Positions 6,906 through 14,177 are shown, numbered from the stretch's first letter. The stretch: 16,499 nt of DNA from Psychrobacter sp. UBA3962 (GCF_002385225.1 NZ_DGDC01000001.1:1-16499), one strand, 5' to 3'. The notes: generated by a model not told the origin, from the letters alone. Numbers and translations are program-made.

Positions 6906-8033
6906 ATGGACTTTGATTTTAATTTAATTTTAGTGCCAGTAACCTTGATTCTTGGGGTGATATGGCTGCTTGATAAGCTTTGGCTGAAGCAACACAAGAA
7001 GGCTAAAACAGGTAACTCAAAAGAGCTTCAAGCAGCGCAAGATAATTTAGCGAATAAAAAAGCGGCTTATATTCAGACCTTATCTGAGCACAATATATTC
7101 CATGAGAACAGTGACCAGGATTTAGAGACGATTAGTGTGATTGATGCCCCTATGCCTGTTAAGCAGGCTGAGCGTGAATATCGTGAAGCCAAAAGATTGG
7201 CCAATCAATCGATCTCTCAAAAGTCTACTCAGTCCTCTAAGGAGAACGTTTTAATCGGTTGGGCTCATGATTACTTTCCAGTGTTGGCAATCGTATTGGT
7301 AGTGCGCTCGTTTATTGTTGAACCATTTAATATTCCTTCTTCATCGATGGTACCTACTCTCTACACTGGCGATTTTGTGGCGGTAAATAAGTACGCTTAT
7401 GGTATCCGCTTACCCTTAACTTATAATAAAGTAATCAATATAGGTGAGCCACAACACGGCGATGTGGTGGTATTCCGTTACCCTGAAAATCCGAAAATTT
7501 ATTACATCAAGCGTATCATTGGCTTACCTGGTGATGAAGTTAGCTTTAATAAGGGTCAGCTATCGGTAAATGGGCAACCAGTACCGAGTGATCAAGTAAA
7601 ATTTACGGCAGATGAGGCACTAACCAATCAACTTTATACGCCAGTTAAAAGTAGTGATCCTAGCCGTGAGTGGGATTTATCCCCCGAAAATGCGGCTATG
7701 GTGGCACAAAGTGAAGAGAGTGGTGCGCGATATTTCCAGGAAAAGTTGGGTGAGCATACTTACTTACGCCGTTACTTATCTCCTGATTTAGTGCGTGCTG
7801 AATACTCAGATTTTTTACAGCAACCTATAGAGTATGACGGTAGCTGGAGCGTAAAAGTTCCTGAAGGTAATTACTTCGTAATGGGTGATAACTCAGACCG
7901 CAGTGAAGATGGTCGCTATTGGGGCTACGTTCCTGATGAGAACTTGGCAGGTAAAGCGGTTTATGTGTGGATGCACAAAAAACCTGGTTTGTCTAACTTG
8001 CCGACCTTTAGCCATAACCGTGCCATTGACTAA
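6906..8033 (+). CDS. lepB: Signal peptidase I
   Basis: LepB is the inner-membrane serine protease that cleaves signal peptides from exported proteins on the periplasmic side. The Ser/Lys dyad is present: S147 in IPSSSMVPT and K202 in YYIKRIIGLPGD. The later conserved box GDNSDRSEDGRYWG lies at 327-340. Two membrane segments precede the catalytic domain, at about residues 6-23 and 121-137. The protein is 375 residues, longer than the 324 of E. coli LepB. Much of the excess is the cytoplasmic loop between the two membrane segments, about 95 residues here, lysine-, glutamate- and glutamine-rich, and likely helical or disordered. An insertion between K202 and the GDNS box, about 231-305, is also present, as in other proteobacterial enzymes. 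The ribosome binding site AAGG sits seven bases before ATG. Confidence 0.97.
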   Translation: MDFDFNLILVPVTLILGVIWLLDKLWLKQHKKAKTGNSKELQAAQDNLANKKAAYIQTLSEHNIFHENSDQDLETISVIDAPMPVKQAEREYREAKRLANQSISQKSTQSSKENVLIGWAHDYFPVLAIVLVVRSFIVEPFNIPSSSMVPTLYTGDFVAVNKYAYGIRLPLTYNKVINIGEPQHGDVVVFRYPENPKIYYIKRIIGLPGDEVSFNKGQLSVNGQPVPSDQVKFTADEALTNQLYTPVKSSDPSREWDLSPENAAMVAQSEESGARYFQEKLGEHTYLRRYLSPDLVRAEYSDFLQQPIEYDGSWSVKVPEGNYFVMGDNSDRSEDGRYWGYVPDENLAGKAVYVWMHKKPGLSNLPTFSHNRAID

Positions 8034-8034
8034 A

Positions 8035-8121
8035 TAAGATTGTAGCAAGCGGTGCGTCACATCTTTTAAAGCTCTATTTGTTTGAAATAGATTTGAAGCA
8101 CCGAAGCAAGTCCTAATCTTA
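8035..8121 (+). other. Nested inverted repeats between lepB and rnc
   Basis: Three concentric stems are visible: TAAGATT 8035-8041 with AATCTTA 8115-8121, CGGTGC 8050-8055 with GCACCG 8098-8103, and CTATTT 8074-8079 with AAATAG 8085-8090. Together they would fold into one elongated structure starting just after the lepB stop codon. No T-run follows. It may be an mRNA-stability element or a processing site. Confidence 0.55.
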
Positions 8122-8232
8122 ATTAAAATGCCGTAAACTTCAATACCTTAATTTAATCCCTTTTATTAATATACATAGCTGTTTCTGACGCCCCCTTGAG
8201 TGCAGTAATAGTTTTTAATATGCCGAAATAAT

Positions 8233-9054
8233 ATGCCAAAAGTTTTTAAAAAAGAAAGCGGTGATAGCGAGAAGATAACAGAAGTTGCTGAGATAGCCTC
8301 TTCTAGTAAGCAGCTCCCCAAACAACGCTATACAAACTTTGAGAAAGGTTTACCCAGTTTGCAAAAAGCCTTGGGCTATAGTTTCAAAGACACCACTTTG
8401 GCAAAACTGGCTTTAACCCACCGCTCTTATGATGGCAAAATTAACTATGAGCGATTGGAGTTTTTAGGAGATGCGTTGCTAGGGATGATTATTGGTGAAG
8501 CATTATATTATCAGTATCCCAATCAAGATGAAGGTCGGTTAACGCGCATGCGGGCCACTTTGGTTCGTCAAGAATCACTGGTTATCGTGGCACAAAAGCT
8601 TAACTTATCTTCGCATCTGATCTTGGGGATAGGAGAGCGTAAAGGCGGGGGTCGTGAGCGAGCATCAATATTGGCAGATACGGTTGAGTCTTTAATTGGT
8701 GCCATTTATTTAGACAGTCAAAGTGTTGATGTGGTTAAGGCTTGTGTTCTAAGTTGGTTTGCTGAACTGATAGATAATGTGAACGATCAACGGGTGCTAA
8801 AAGACGCCAAAAGCCGACTACAAGAGTGGCTACAAGGTCATAAGTATGACCTTCCTAACTATGAATTATTAGAAACCCAAGGCAATGCCCCTAATCAAAT
8901 TTTTATTGTACGCTGTGAGGTTGAAGTCCCTCAAACCACTCCTGTAGTTGAGTCGGGTGAGAGTCGCCGTATTGCGGAACAAAAGACAGCAGAGAAGATG
9001 ATTAACCAGCTAAATAAGCTCGTTAGTGATCGTATTATTAAATTAAAACCTTAA
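8233..9054 (+). CDS. rnc: Ribonuclease III
   Basis: RNase III cuts double-stranded RNA and separates 16S and 23S precursors from the primary rRNA transcript; it also processes mRNAs. The signature ERLEFLGDALLG at 73-84 supplies E73, E76 and D80, and ADTVESLIGAIYLD at 148-161 supplies D149 and E152, so the catalytic metal-binding set is complete. A double-stranded RNA-binding domain occupies about 190-265. At 273 residues it is longer than E. coli RNase III (226), mostly from a charged N-terminal tail of about 35 residues. The ATG at 8233 is the only usable start before the domain: there is no other in-frame ATG, GTG or TTG until residue 44, and an in-frame TAG lies upstream at 8209. No clear ribosome binding site is seen. 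The order rnc-era is conserved. Confidence 0.97.
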   Translation: MPKVFKKESGDSEKITEVAEIASSSKQLPKQRYTNFEKGLPSLQKALGYSFKDTTLAKLALTHRSYDGKINYERLEFLGDALLGMIIGEALYYQYPNQDEGRLTRMRATLVRQESLVIVAQKLNLSSHLILGIGERKGGGRERASILADTVESLIGAIYLDSQSVDVVKACVLSWFAELIDNVNDQRVLKDAKSRLQEWLQGHKYDLPNYELLETQGNAPNQIFIVRCEVEVPQTTPVVESGESRRIAEQKTAEKMINQLNKLVSDRIIKLKP

Positions 9055-9103
9055 GCCTCTTAATTCAAGAAGTTTCAGAAGATAACATCGGATAAACAGA
9101 CAT

Positions 9104-10120
9104 ATGTCAAACGCACCACAAGAAAACCAACCTTTAGACAATGAATCAAATGAGGCTACTGACGCTTTATTAGACAGCTTCTTTGAAGGTGAATCGTTGC
9201 CTGAAGATTATCGAGCTGGCTATGTGGCCATCGTTGGTCGTCCCAACGTCGGTAAATCAACCCTAATGAATCACATGTTAGGACAAAAATTATCTATTAC
9301 TTCACGTAAGCCGCAAACCACCCGTCATCGCATTCATGGTATTTTATCCAATGAAGAGATGCAGGCGGTATTTGTTGATACCCCTGGTATTCACAGTAAT
9401 GAAGTACGCCTTATTAACGAGCGTATGAATAAGGCTGCTTTTTCCGCTTTAGTCGATGTGGACTTGGTACTATTTGTGGTAGATGGCGAGCAGTGGCGTG
9501 AAGACGATTTATTAACCCTTGAAAAAATTGGCGAGACCGACACCCCTGTGGTATTGGTTATTAATAAAGCGGACACCATCAAGGATAAAGGGTCAATCTT
9601 GCCTTTAATTGAAACTTATCATGAGAACTTTGATTTTGCGGATATCGTTCCGGTTTCTGCCCTAAAAAATCAGAATTTAGAACGTTTACAACAAGTGATT
9701 CGCTCACATTTGCCTCAAGGCGCTCCCATCTATGATACTGAGCAAATTACAGATCGCAGCGAGCGCTTCTTAGCCAGTGAAATTATTCGCGAGAAAATCA
9801 TGCGTCAATCTGGGGATGAGGTTCCTTATGATTTAACGGTTCAGATCGATGAGTTCAAAGATGAGCCGGCTCATATTGATCCTAAAACAGGCCGTAAGCG
9901 TAAAGCAGTGACCTTCATCGATGCCACTATTTTCGTTGAGCGTAATGGTCAAAAAGCCATTATTATTGGGGACAAAGGCAGTCGTATCAAACAGGTGGGT
10001 ATCGCCGCGCGCGAAGATATGGAAGCCTTATTCGAGCGTAAAATTATGCTCAACTTATGGGTTAAAGTGAAACAAGGGTGGTCAGATGATGCCCGTGCCT
10101 TAACCAGTTTAGGATATTAA
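9104..10120 (+). CDS. era: Ribosome assembly GTPase Era
   Basis: Era is a GTPase that binds the 3' end of 16S rRNA and checks 30S subunit maturation. The G motifs are complete: GRPNVGKS at 45-52, QTTRHRIHGI at 71-80 as the G2 switch region, DTPG at 92-95, NKAD at 154-157 and SAL at 185-187. The C-terminal KH domain has the GxxG loop GDKG at 289-292 within the conserved AIIIGDKGSRIK stretch. The protein is 338 residues against 301 in E. coli; most of the difference is an acidic N-terminal tail of about 38 residues before the GTPase fold. It follows rnc by 49 bases, as expected for an rnc-era operon that couples rRNA processing with 30S assembly. The start ATG at 9104 is the first in frame before the acidic tail. 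Confidence 0.98.
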   Translation: MSNAPQENQPLDNESNEATDALLDSFFEGESLPEDYRAGYVAIVGRPNVGKSTLMNHMLGQKLSITSRKPQTTRHRIHGILSNEEMQAVFVDTPGIHSNEVRLINERMNKAAFSALVDVDLVLFVVDGEQWREDDLLTLEKIGETDTPVVLVINKADTIKDKGSILPLIETYHENFDFADIVPVSALKNQNLERLQQVIRSHLPQGAPIYDTEQITDRSERFLASEIIREKIMRQSGDEVPYDLTVQIDEFKDEPAHIDPKTGRKRKAVTFIDATIFVERNGQKAIIIGDKGSRIKQVGIAAREDMEALFERKIMLNLWVKVKQGWSDDARALTSLGY

Positions 10121-10163
10121 TAGTTAAGCTTATTAAGGTTACAAAGTAGAAAATAGGGCGCTG

Positions 10164-10197
10164 AGTCCAGTTTTGGACCTGTCTTTGGACTAGAGGA
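10164..10197 (+). promoter_or_regulatory. Hairpin and ribosome binding site before recO
   Basis: AGTCCA at 10164-10169 can pair either with TGGAC at 10174-10178 or with TGGACT at 10186-10191. The second pairing ends directly against the ribosome binding site AGAGGA at 10192-10197, which serves the TTG start of recO at 10210. The two pairings exclude each other. Confidence 0.4.
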
Positions 10198-10209
10198 TGG
10201 ATAAAAACG

Positions 10210-10995
10210 TTGCGTAATGAACCCCTACATGCGTATAGTTTACACCAGCGCCCCTATCAAGAAAAAAGAAGTATCTATTACTTATTTACCGAAGAGCATG
10301 GAATCTTACATGGCGTTGGTAAAAAAGGGATTCCACAGTTTGCCCCGTTGATGCTGTTTGCAACAGGGAAAAAATCTTTAAAAACCCTACAACAGGTGAA
10401 TATCGTCGAAACGGTCCCCAGTTTAATGGGGCAACAACAATATGCCGCTTTGTATGTCAATGAAATCACTTTAAAGCTATTGCCAGTCGAAGACAGTATG
10501 CCTATTGTCTATGCGCGATACGCTCATACCATAACTCAGCTGCAGCAGTCATTAAGCCCGGTGGAACTAAAGCTTGTGCTGCGCGGTTATGAGCAAGTTT
10601 TGTTCAGTGAGCTTGGTTTCGCGATCGATCTTGAGCAAGACAGTGAGCAGCAACTGATTGAAAAAGATCAGTCTTACTATTTTGCGCCAGATAGAGGCTG
10701 GGTTAAGTCTTTAGTCAATGAGTCAGAGCAGCAGAGCGTTTCTAATGCTCAAACCAATCGCCCATCCGCAGCCGCAGCTTTGGCCTCACCCTCTAACTTT
10801 GGCCAACGCCGACCCTCAGCTTTTATGCGACAGTCGTCCATCAAAGGAGAGACAATTCTTGCCATGCAGGCTGGGATCAGTGAACCTACTATTGACAATT
10901 GGACCCATATTCATCGCCAACTTATTGATCACTTATTTGATTATCAGCCCTTACAGAGCCGTATTTTATGGCAACAGTTTTATCGCTATCAATAA
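10210..10995 (+). CDS. recO: DNA repair protein RecO
   Basis: RecO works with RecR and RecF to load RecA on SSB-coated single-stranded DNA in the RecFOR gap-repair pathway. The N-terminal OB-fold is recognisable by the family pattern AYSLHQRPYQEKR at 8-20, then FTEEHGILHGVGKKG at 26-40, and the following helical domain contains VELKLVLRGYEQVLFSELGF at 118-137. The protein has 261 residues, slightly longer than E. coli RecO (242). It has no cysteine at all, so it belongs to the forms without the zinc finger seen in Deinococcus RecO. A low-complexity insert rich in Ser, Ala, Gln and Asn covers about 168-208. The TTG start is preferred because it aligns with the expected N-terminus and has AGAGGA upstream. 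It sits in the usual place between era and pdxJ. Confidence 0.92.
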   Translation: MRNEPLHAYSLHQRPYQEKRSIYYLFTEEHGILHGVGKKGIPQFAPLMLFATGKKSLKTLQQVNIVETVPSLMGQQQYAALYVNEITLKLLPVEDSMPIVYARYAHTITQLQQSLSPVELKLVLRGYEQVLFSELGFAIDLEQDSEQQLIEKDQSYYFAPDRGWVKSLVNESEQQSVSNAQTNRPSAAAALASPSNFGQRRPSAFMRQSSIKGETILAMQAGISEPTIDNWTHIHRQLIDHLFDYQPLQSRILWQQFYRYQ

Positions 10996-11012
10996 GGTAT
11001 GATAGAGAGGTC

Positions 11013-11051
11013 CTGACTCTTATAAAGCCCTTATATTAGGATTGGAGTCAG
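11013..11051 (+). promoter_or_regulatory. Hairpin covering a Shine-Dalgarno site upstream of pdxJ
   Basis: CTGACTC at 11013-11019 pairs perfectly with GAGTCAG at 11045-11051, with a possible inner stem TATAA/TTATA. The 3' arm overlaps GGAG at 11044-11047, the ribosome binding site of the short leader frame beginning at 11054. The hairpin could limit translation of that frame. Confidence 0.4.
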
Positions 11052-11053
11052 TT

Positions 11054-11116
11054 ATGAATGCTTATCGAGATATCAGTTATTTTTATCAGTTCTTTAGGGT
11101 GAATTCTTATGAATAA
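11054..11116 (+). CDS. Possible leader peptide overlapping the pdxJ start
   Basis: A 20-codon frame starts with ATG at 11054, six bases after GGAG at 11044-11047, a better ribosome binding site than that of pdxJ itself. It ends with TAA at 11114-11116, eight bases into pdxJ, so the two overlap at ATGAATAA. Seven of 20 residues are Tyr or Phe. The arrangement suits translational coupling to pdxJ, but frames this short also arise by chance and there is no homology information. Confidence 0.3.
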   Translation: MNAYRDISYFYQFFRVNSYE

Positions 11117-11873
11117 AATGGTGCAGTCCTCTTCAAACTCCCCGTTATTAGGCGTTAACATCGATCATGTGGCTACCTTACGTCAAGCCCGAGGGGTTAA
11201 CTATCCAGACCCTATTGAAGCGGCGCTGCTTTGTGAGCAAGCGGGCGCAGATGGCATCACCCTTCACTTACGAGAAGATAGACGTCACATTGTAGATGAA
11301 GACGTTTATCGCATGAAACCGTTATTGAATACGCGTATGAACTTAGAGATGGCCACCACTGAAGAGATGCTTAATATTGCACTCAAGGTAAAACCTGAAT
11401 GGGTATGTTTGGTACCAGAGAAGCGGGAAGAGCTCACCACAGAAGGCGGTTTAGATGTGCCCTCTCAGCAAGATCATCTTAAAGGCTATATAGCAGCCTT
11501 GCATGAGGTAGGTATAAAGGTTTCTTTATTTGTTGACCCTGAGGCGAAGCAAATAGATGCGGCTATGGCTTGCGCGGCTGATGCTGTAGAGCTACATACG
11601 GGTCAGTATTCACAAGCAGCGTTAGCAGAAGACAGCGCCGCCACTGCACACGAATTACAAAGGATTCAAAATGCCACAGCCTATGCTTTATCGGTACAAG
11701 ACAATTTTATTGTTAATGCTGGTCATGGTCTTACTCGGGATAACGTCTATCCTATTGCCAGTATCCCAGGAATTTATGAGCTCAATATCGGGCATGCCTT
11801 AATCGCAGATAGCGTATTTATGGGACTTGAAAAAGCAGTTCAGGCTATGAAACAGGCAATGCAAGGTCAATAG
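11109..11873 (+). CDS. pdxJ: Pyridoxine 5'-phosphate synthase
   Basis: PdxJ condenses 1-deoxy-D-xylulose 5-phosphate with 3-amino-2-oxopropyl phosphate to form pyridoxine 5'-phosphate, the last ring-closing step of the DXP-dependent vitamin B6 pathway. The TIM-barrel enzyme is recognised from GVNIDHVATLRQARG at 15-29, the H53-containing THLR-type strand TLHLREDRRHI at 51-61, E80 in NLEMAT, the loop VPEKREELTTEGGLDV at 102-117, and NAGHGLTRDNV at 203-213 with the catalytic histidine H206. Its 254 residues compare with 243 in E. coli; the extra residues are at the N-terminus, and a start at the second ATG (11118) is also possible. AGGGTG lies about seven bases before the first ATG. It closes the era-recO-pdxJ series. 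Confidence 0.97.
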   Translation: MNKMVQSSSNSPLLGVNIDHVATLRQARGVNYPDPIEAALLCEQAGADGITLHLREDRRHIVDEDVYRMKPLLNTRMNLEMATTEEMLNIALKVKPEWVCLVPEKREELTTEGGLDVPSQQDHLKGYIAALHEVGIKVSLFVDPEAKQIDAAMACAADAVELHTGQYSQAALAEDSAATAHELQRIQNATAYALSVQDNFIVNAGHGLTRDNVYPIASIPGIYELNIGHALIADSVFMGLEKAVQAMKQAMQGQ

Positions 11874-11899
11874 GAATAGACTTAGCATTATCAGAATGC

Positions 11900-12511
11900 T
11901 CAAGGGCAACCTGTCTTTTTAACGCTGTAAGGCTTGAATCGATAGTTGCCTTGTTGGTTGAGAGAGATTTGATACATATTGTCGGTTAGGTGGTCATTAG
12001 GACAGTATTTAATGTGGCCAAAATGTCCACGAGGTAACCCACTGTCTCCAAAAAACTTAATATAGTGGCGTCGACCTGCTCTGAGATATACCCTGCCATA
12101 ATCCAAGTTCAGGGGTTGTTTTAAAATTAATTTATTGACTGCTGGGTCAAATTGATGGTTGTTGTCGCTATCAGTAAAAATTAAAACATATTCTTTAGCC
12201 TGATTATGGCAACGATAGTGCGCATCTGCTAAACACATTATGCTGTTTTGACGCTGCATAAAGCTTTGAGCTTTGGCAGTACGAAAGGCACCTATTATTT
12301 GATCACGTACCTCTTTGGCTTCCCAGCTTTTTAATGTGCTAATAAAAGAGGGCAACGCTATTGAAGTTAAAATGATAAGTAACAATAGGGTTAGTAATAA
12401 TTCTATTAAAGTAAAGCCCTTATTTTGACCTATTTTGTTTGGGTTAAGTTTAAGATTGTCAAAGGATTTTTGAGCGCTTTGATTAAGTAACTTAACAATA
12501 GGAAACGACAT
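11900..12511 (-). CDS. FimT/GspH-type pseudopilin
   Basis: A 203-residue protein with a type IV prepilin N-terminus: cleavage by PilD is expected between G32 and F33, followed by the conserved FTLIE with E37 at mature position 5 and a hydrophobic helix LLLTLLLLIILTSIALPSF. The C-terminal part has a GspH/FimT-like globular domain with four cysteines (93, 101, 170, 202), likely two disulfides, and the FGDSGLPRG segment at 154-162. Such minor pseudopilins help assemble type IV pili, DNA-uptake pili or type II secretion pseudopili at the inner membrane. The leader of 32 residues is longer than usual, but no alternative ATG, GTG or TTG lies between the start and the cleavage site. It is convergent with pdxJ, 26 bases apart, and no other pilus gene is in the window. 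Confidence 0.85.
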   Translation of the reverse strand: MSFPIVKLLNQSAQKSFDNLKLNPNKIGQNKGFTLIELLLTLLLLIILTSIALPSFISTLKSWEAKEVRDQIIGAFRTAKAQSFMQRQNSIMCLADAHYRCHNQAKEYVLIFTDSDNNHQFDPAVNKLILKQPLNLDYGRVYLRAGRRHYIKFFGDSGLPRGHFGHIKYCPNDHLTDNMYQISLNQQGNYRFKPYSVKKTGCP

Positions 12512-12997
12512 TATAGGTAAGCCTCATAGTATCAAAATGAAACGATTTCGGCTCAGCCCAGTGATAGCTTGGTATTTGTGCCAATATATAACCTATTGTC
12601 AAATTTTGTTACATTTGGTGAAAAACTAGGGGTTAAGGATAGAAGTATTTAAGGATATGTATTAGAATTAGCATTAGTTAGTTGTGTATCACATTTAGTT
12701 ATATTTGATTACATATCATTAAATCACATAAAAAGATTAGTGTACTGATTAGATTGTGATTAACTTAGGTTAATTACCGATTAATTGATTACAATGTAAT
12801 TAGCAAGTAGTTTATGTGATTTTTATGTGTACTAGATGACTGGGTCACAAAAATATGTTGTAAATAAATTAATTTATATATAAGCTATTATGCGAAAGTA
12901 TAAATTGGTGCTTGGTTGATTTTTTTAATGAACCGAGTATTACAAATTAGAGATATTAAGTGTTTTTTGCACACAAACCGTCCCTTGGAGGAAGTTT
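12512..12997. other. Long AT-rich control region upstream of ompA
   Basis: This 486-base gap separates the minus-strand pseudopilin gene from ompA and has no coding frame. It holds four TGTGAT/ATCACA sites (12688-12693 and 12723-12728 reversed, 12755-12760 and 12815-12820 forward), two GATTACA copies (12707-12713, 12787-12793), and the palindrome ATTACA-A-TGTAAT at 12788-12800. TATTAT at 12886-12891 and TATAAA at 12899-12904 are -10 candidates for ompA, neither with a clear -35. The leader ends in a strong ribosome binding site. Confidence 0.6.
12987..12994 (+). promoter_or_regulatory. Strong ribosome binding site of ompA
   Basis: GGAGGAAG ends three bases before the ATG at 12998. It is the best match to the anti-Shine-Dalgarno sequence in the window, consistent with a very highly expressed outer-membrane protein. 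Confidence 0.8.
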
Positions 12998-14149
12998 ATG
13001 AAACTTAACAAAATTACTTTGGCTTTAATTGCCGCTGCTGCAGCGCCAATGATGGCAACTGCTGGTGTAACTGTGAGCCCAATCTTACTGGGTTACCACT
13101 ACACTGAAGCTCAAGACGATGACAACCAAGAAAAACTTGGTTTTTATCAAGAAGATGATCTATATACTGGTGCTGCTCTAGGTATCGAGCTAACCCCATC
13201 AACTCAATTCCAAGTTGAATATGGTGTTACAGACTCTGATGCTATTGGTAGAGATGGTAACAAATTTGGTGACGCTGAGCGTGAAATGATCACTGGTAAC
13301 TTCCTAGTGGGCTTTGATGAGTTCTCTGGCTACCGTGACACTGCTTTCCGTCCATACGCTTTAATCGGTGCAGGTCAGCAGAAAATTAAAGTAAACCGTC
13401 CTGATGGTAGCGAAAGAGCTGAAACTAAAGATACTATCGGTAACCTAGGTCTAGGTGCTATGTACCGTATCAACGATGCATTAAGCCTACGTGGTGAAGC
13501 TCGTGCTATCCACAACTTTGATCACAACCTATGGGACGGTATGGCTCTAGCGGGTCTAGAAGTAGTTCTAGGCGGTCACTTAGCGCCTGCAGTAGCTGCT
13601 CCATTAGCGACTGTTGAACCAACTCCAGTAATCGTTGTTGAAGCTGACCAAGACAGTGATGGTGATGGCGTAATCGATAGCCTAGACCAATGTCCAAACA
13701 CTCCAGCTAACGTAGTAGTTGACGAAACTGGTTGTCCAGTACAAGTTCAGATCGATGACGAACTGAAAATGGAACTACGTGTATTCTTCGATAACGACAA
13801 ATCAGTTATCAAAGAGCAGTACAAGCCAGAAATTGCTAAAGTAGCAGAAAAAATGCGTGAGTATCCAAACTCATCAGCTAGCATCGAAGGTCACGCTTCT
13901 AAGACTGGTCCATCAGCTCGCTACAACCAGCGTCTATCTGAAGCCCGTGCTATCGCAGTTAAGACTATGCTAACTAACGAATTCGGCGTAGCTCCTAACC
14001 GTCTAAGCACTGTTGGTTACGGTTATGACCGTCCAATCGCGCCAAACGATACTGAAGAAGGTCGCGCAATGAACCGTCGTGTGTATGCTGTTATCACTGG
14101 TAACAAAACCATGACTGTTGACCAAACTAAAGATATGAACGTTCAATAA
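12998..14149 (+). CDS. OmpA/OprF-type outer-membrane protein
   Basis: A 383-residue outer-membrane protein. A signal peptide ends at about ATAG (residues 20-23). Residues 24-195 form a predicted eight-stranded beta-barrel with alternating hydrophobic strands. A Pro/Ala/Val-rich linker at 196-215 leads to a thrombospondin-type-3-like calcium loop, DQDSDGDGVIDSLDQC at 217-232, closed by C246. The OmpA C-terminal peptidoglycan-binding domain covers 258-367, with FFDNDKSVIK, EGHASKTG, YNQRLSEARA and AMNRRVYAVI. The arginine matching E. coli OmpA R286 is kept (R317), but the place of the diaminopimelate-binding D271 holds S301. Codon use is strongly biased (CTA, GGT, AAC, CGT), unlike its neighbours, as for abundant proteins. 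It has its own long leader and terminator. It probably links outer membrane to cell wall and may form a pore. Confidence 0.93.
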   Translation: MKLNKITLALIAAAAAPMMATAGVTVSPILLGYHYTEAQDDDNQEKLGFYQEDDLYTGAALGIELTPSTQFQVEYGVTDSDAIGRDGNKFGDAEREMITGNFLVGFDEFSGYRDTAFRPYALIGAGQQKIKVNRPDGSERAETKDTIGNLGLGAMYRINDALSLRGEARAIHNFDHNLWDGMALAGLEVVLGGHLAPAVAAPLATVEPTPVIVVEADQDSDGDGVIDSLDQCPNTPANVVVDETGCPVQVQIDDELKMELRVFFDNDKSVIKEQYKPEIAKVAEKMREYPNSSASIEGHASKTGPSARYNQRLSEARAIAVKTMLTNEFGVAPNRLSTVGYGYDRPIAPNDTEEGRAMNRRVYAVITGNKTMTVDQTKDMNVQ

Positions 14150-14177
14150 TATCTTGAGTATGTTTTAGTAGTTATTT

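Noticed and set aside
10718..11002. 94-codon plus-strand frame overlapping the end of recO in another frame
   Set aside because: It lies almost wholly inside recO, whose frame is supported by family motifs, and has no ribosome binding site or recognisable domain.
13506..13697. Minus-strand reading frames inside ompA
   Set aside because: They are opposite-strand by-products of the strong codon bias of ompA; compositions are odd (His, Leu, Gln rich) and no start signals are present.
13682..13737. Possible fusion joint at the calcium loop of OmpA
   Set aside because: A thrombospondin-type-3-like loop between barrel and OmpA domain is normal in OprF-like proteins, so it is not a novel fusion.
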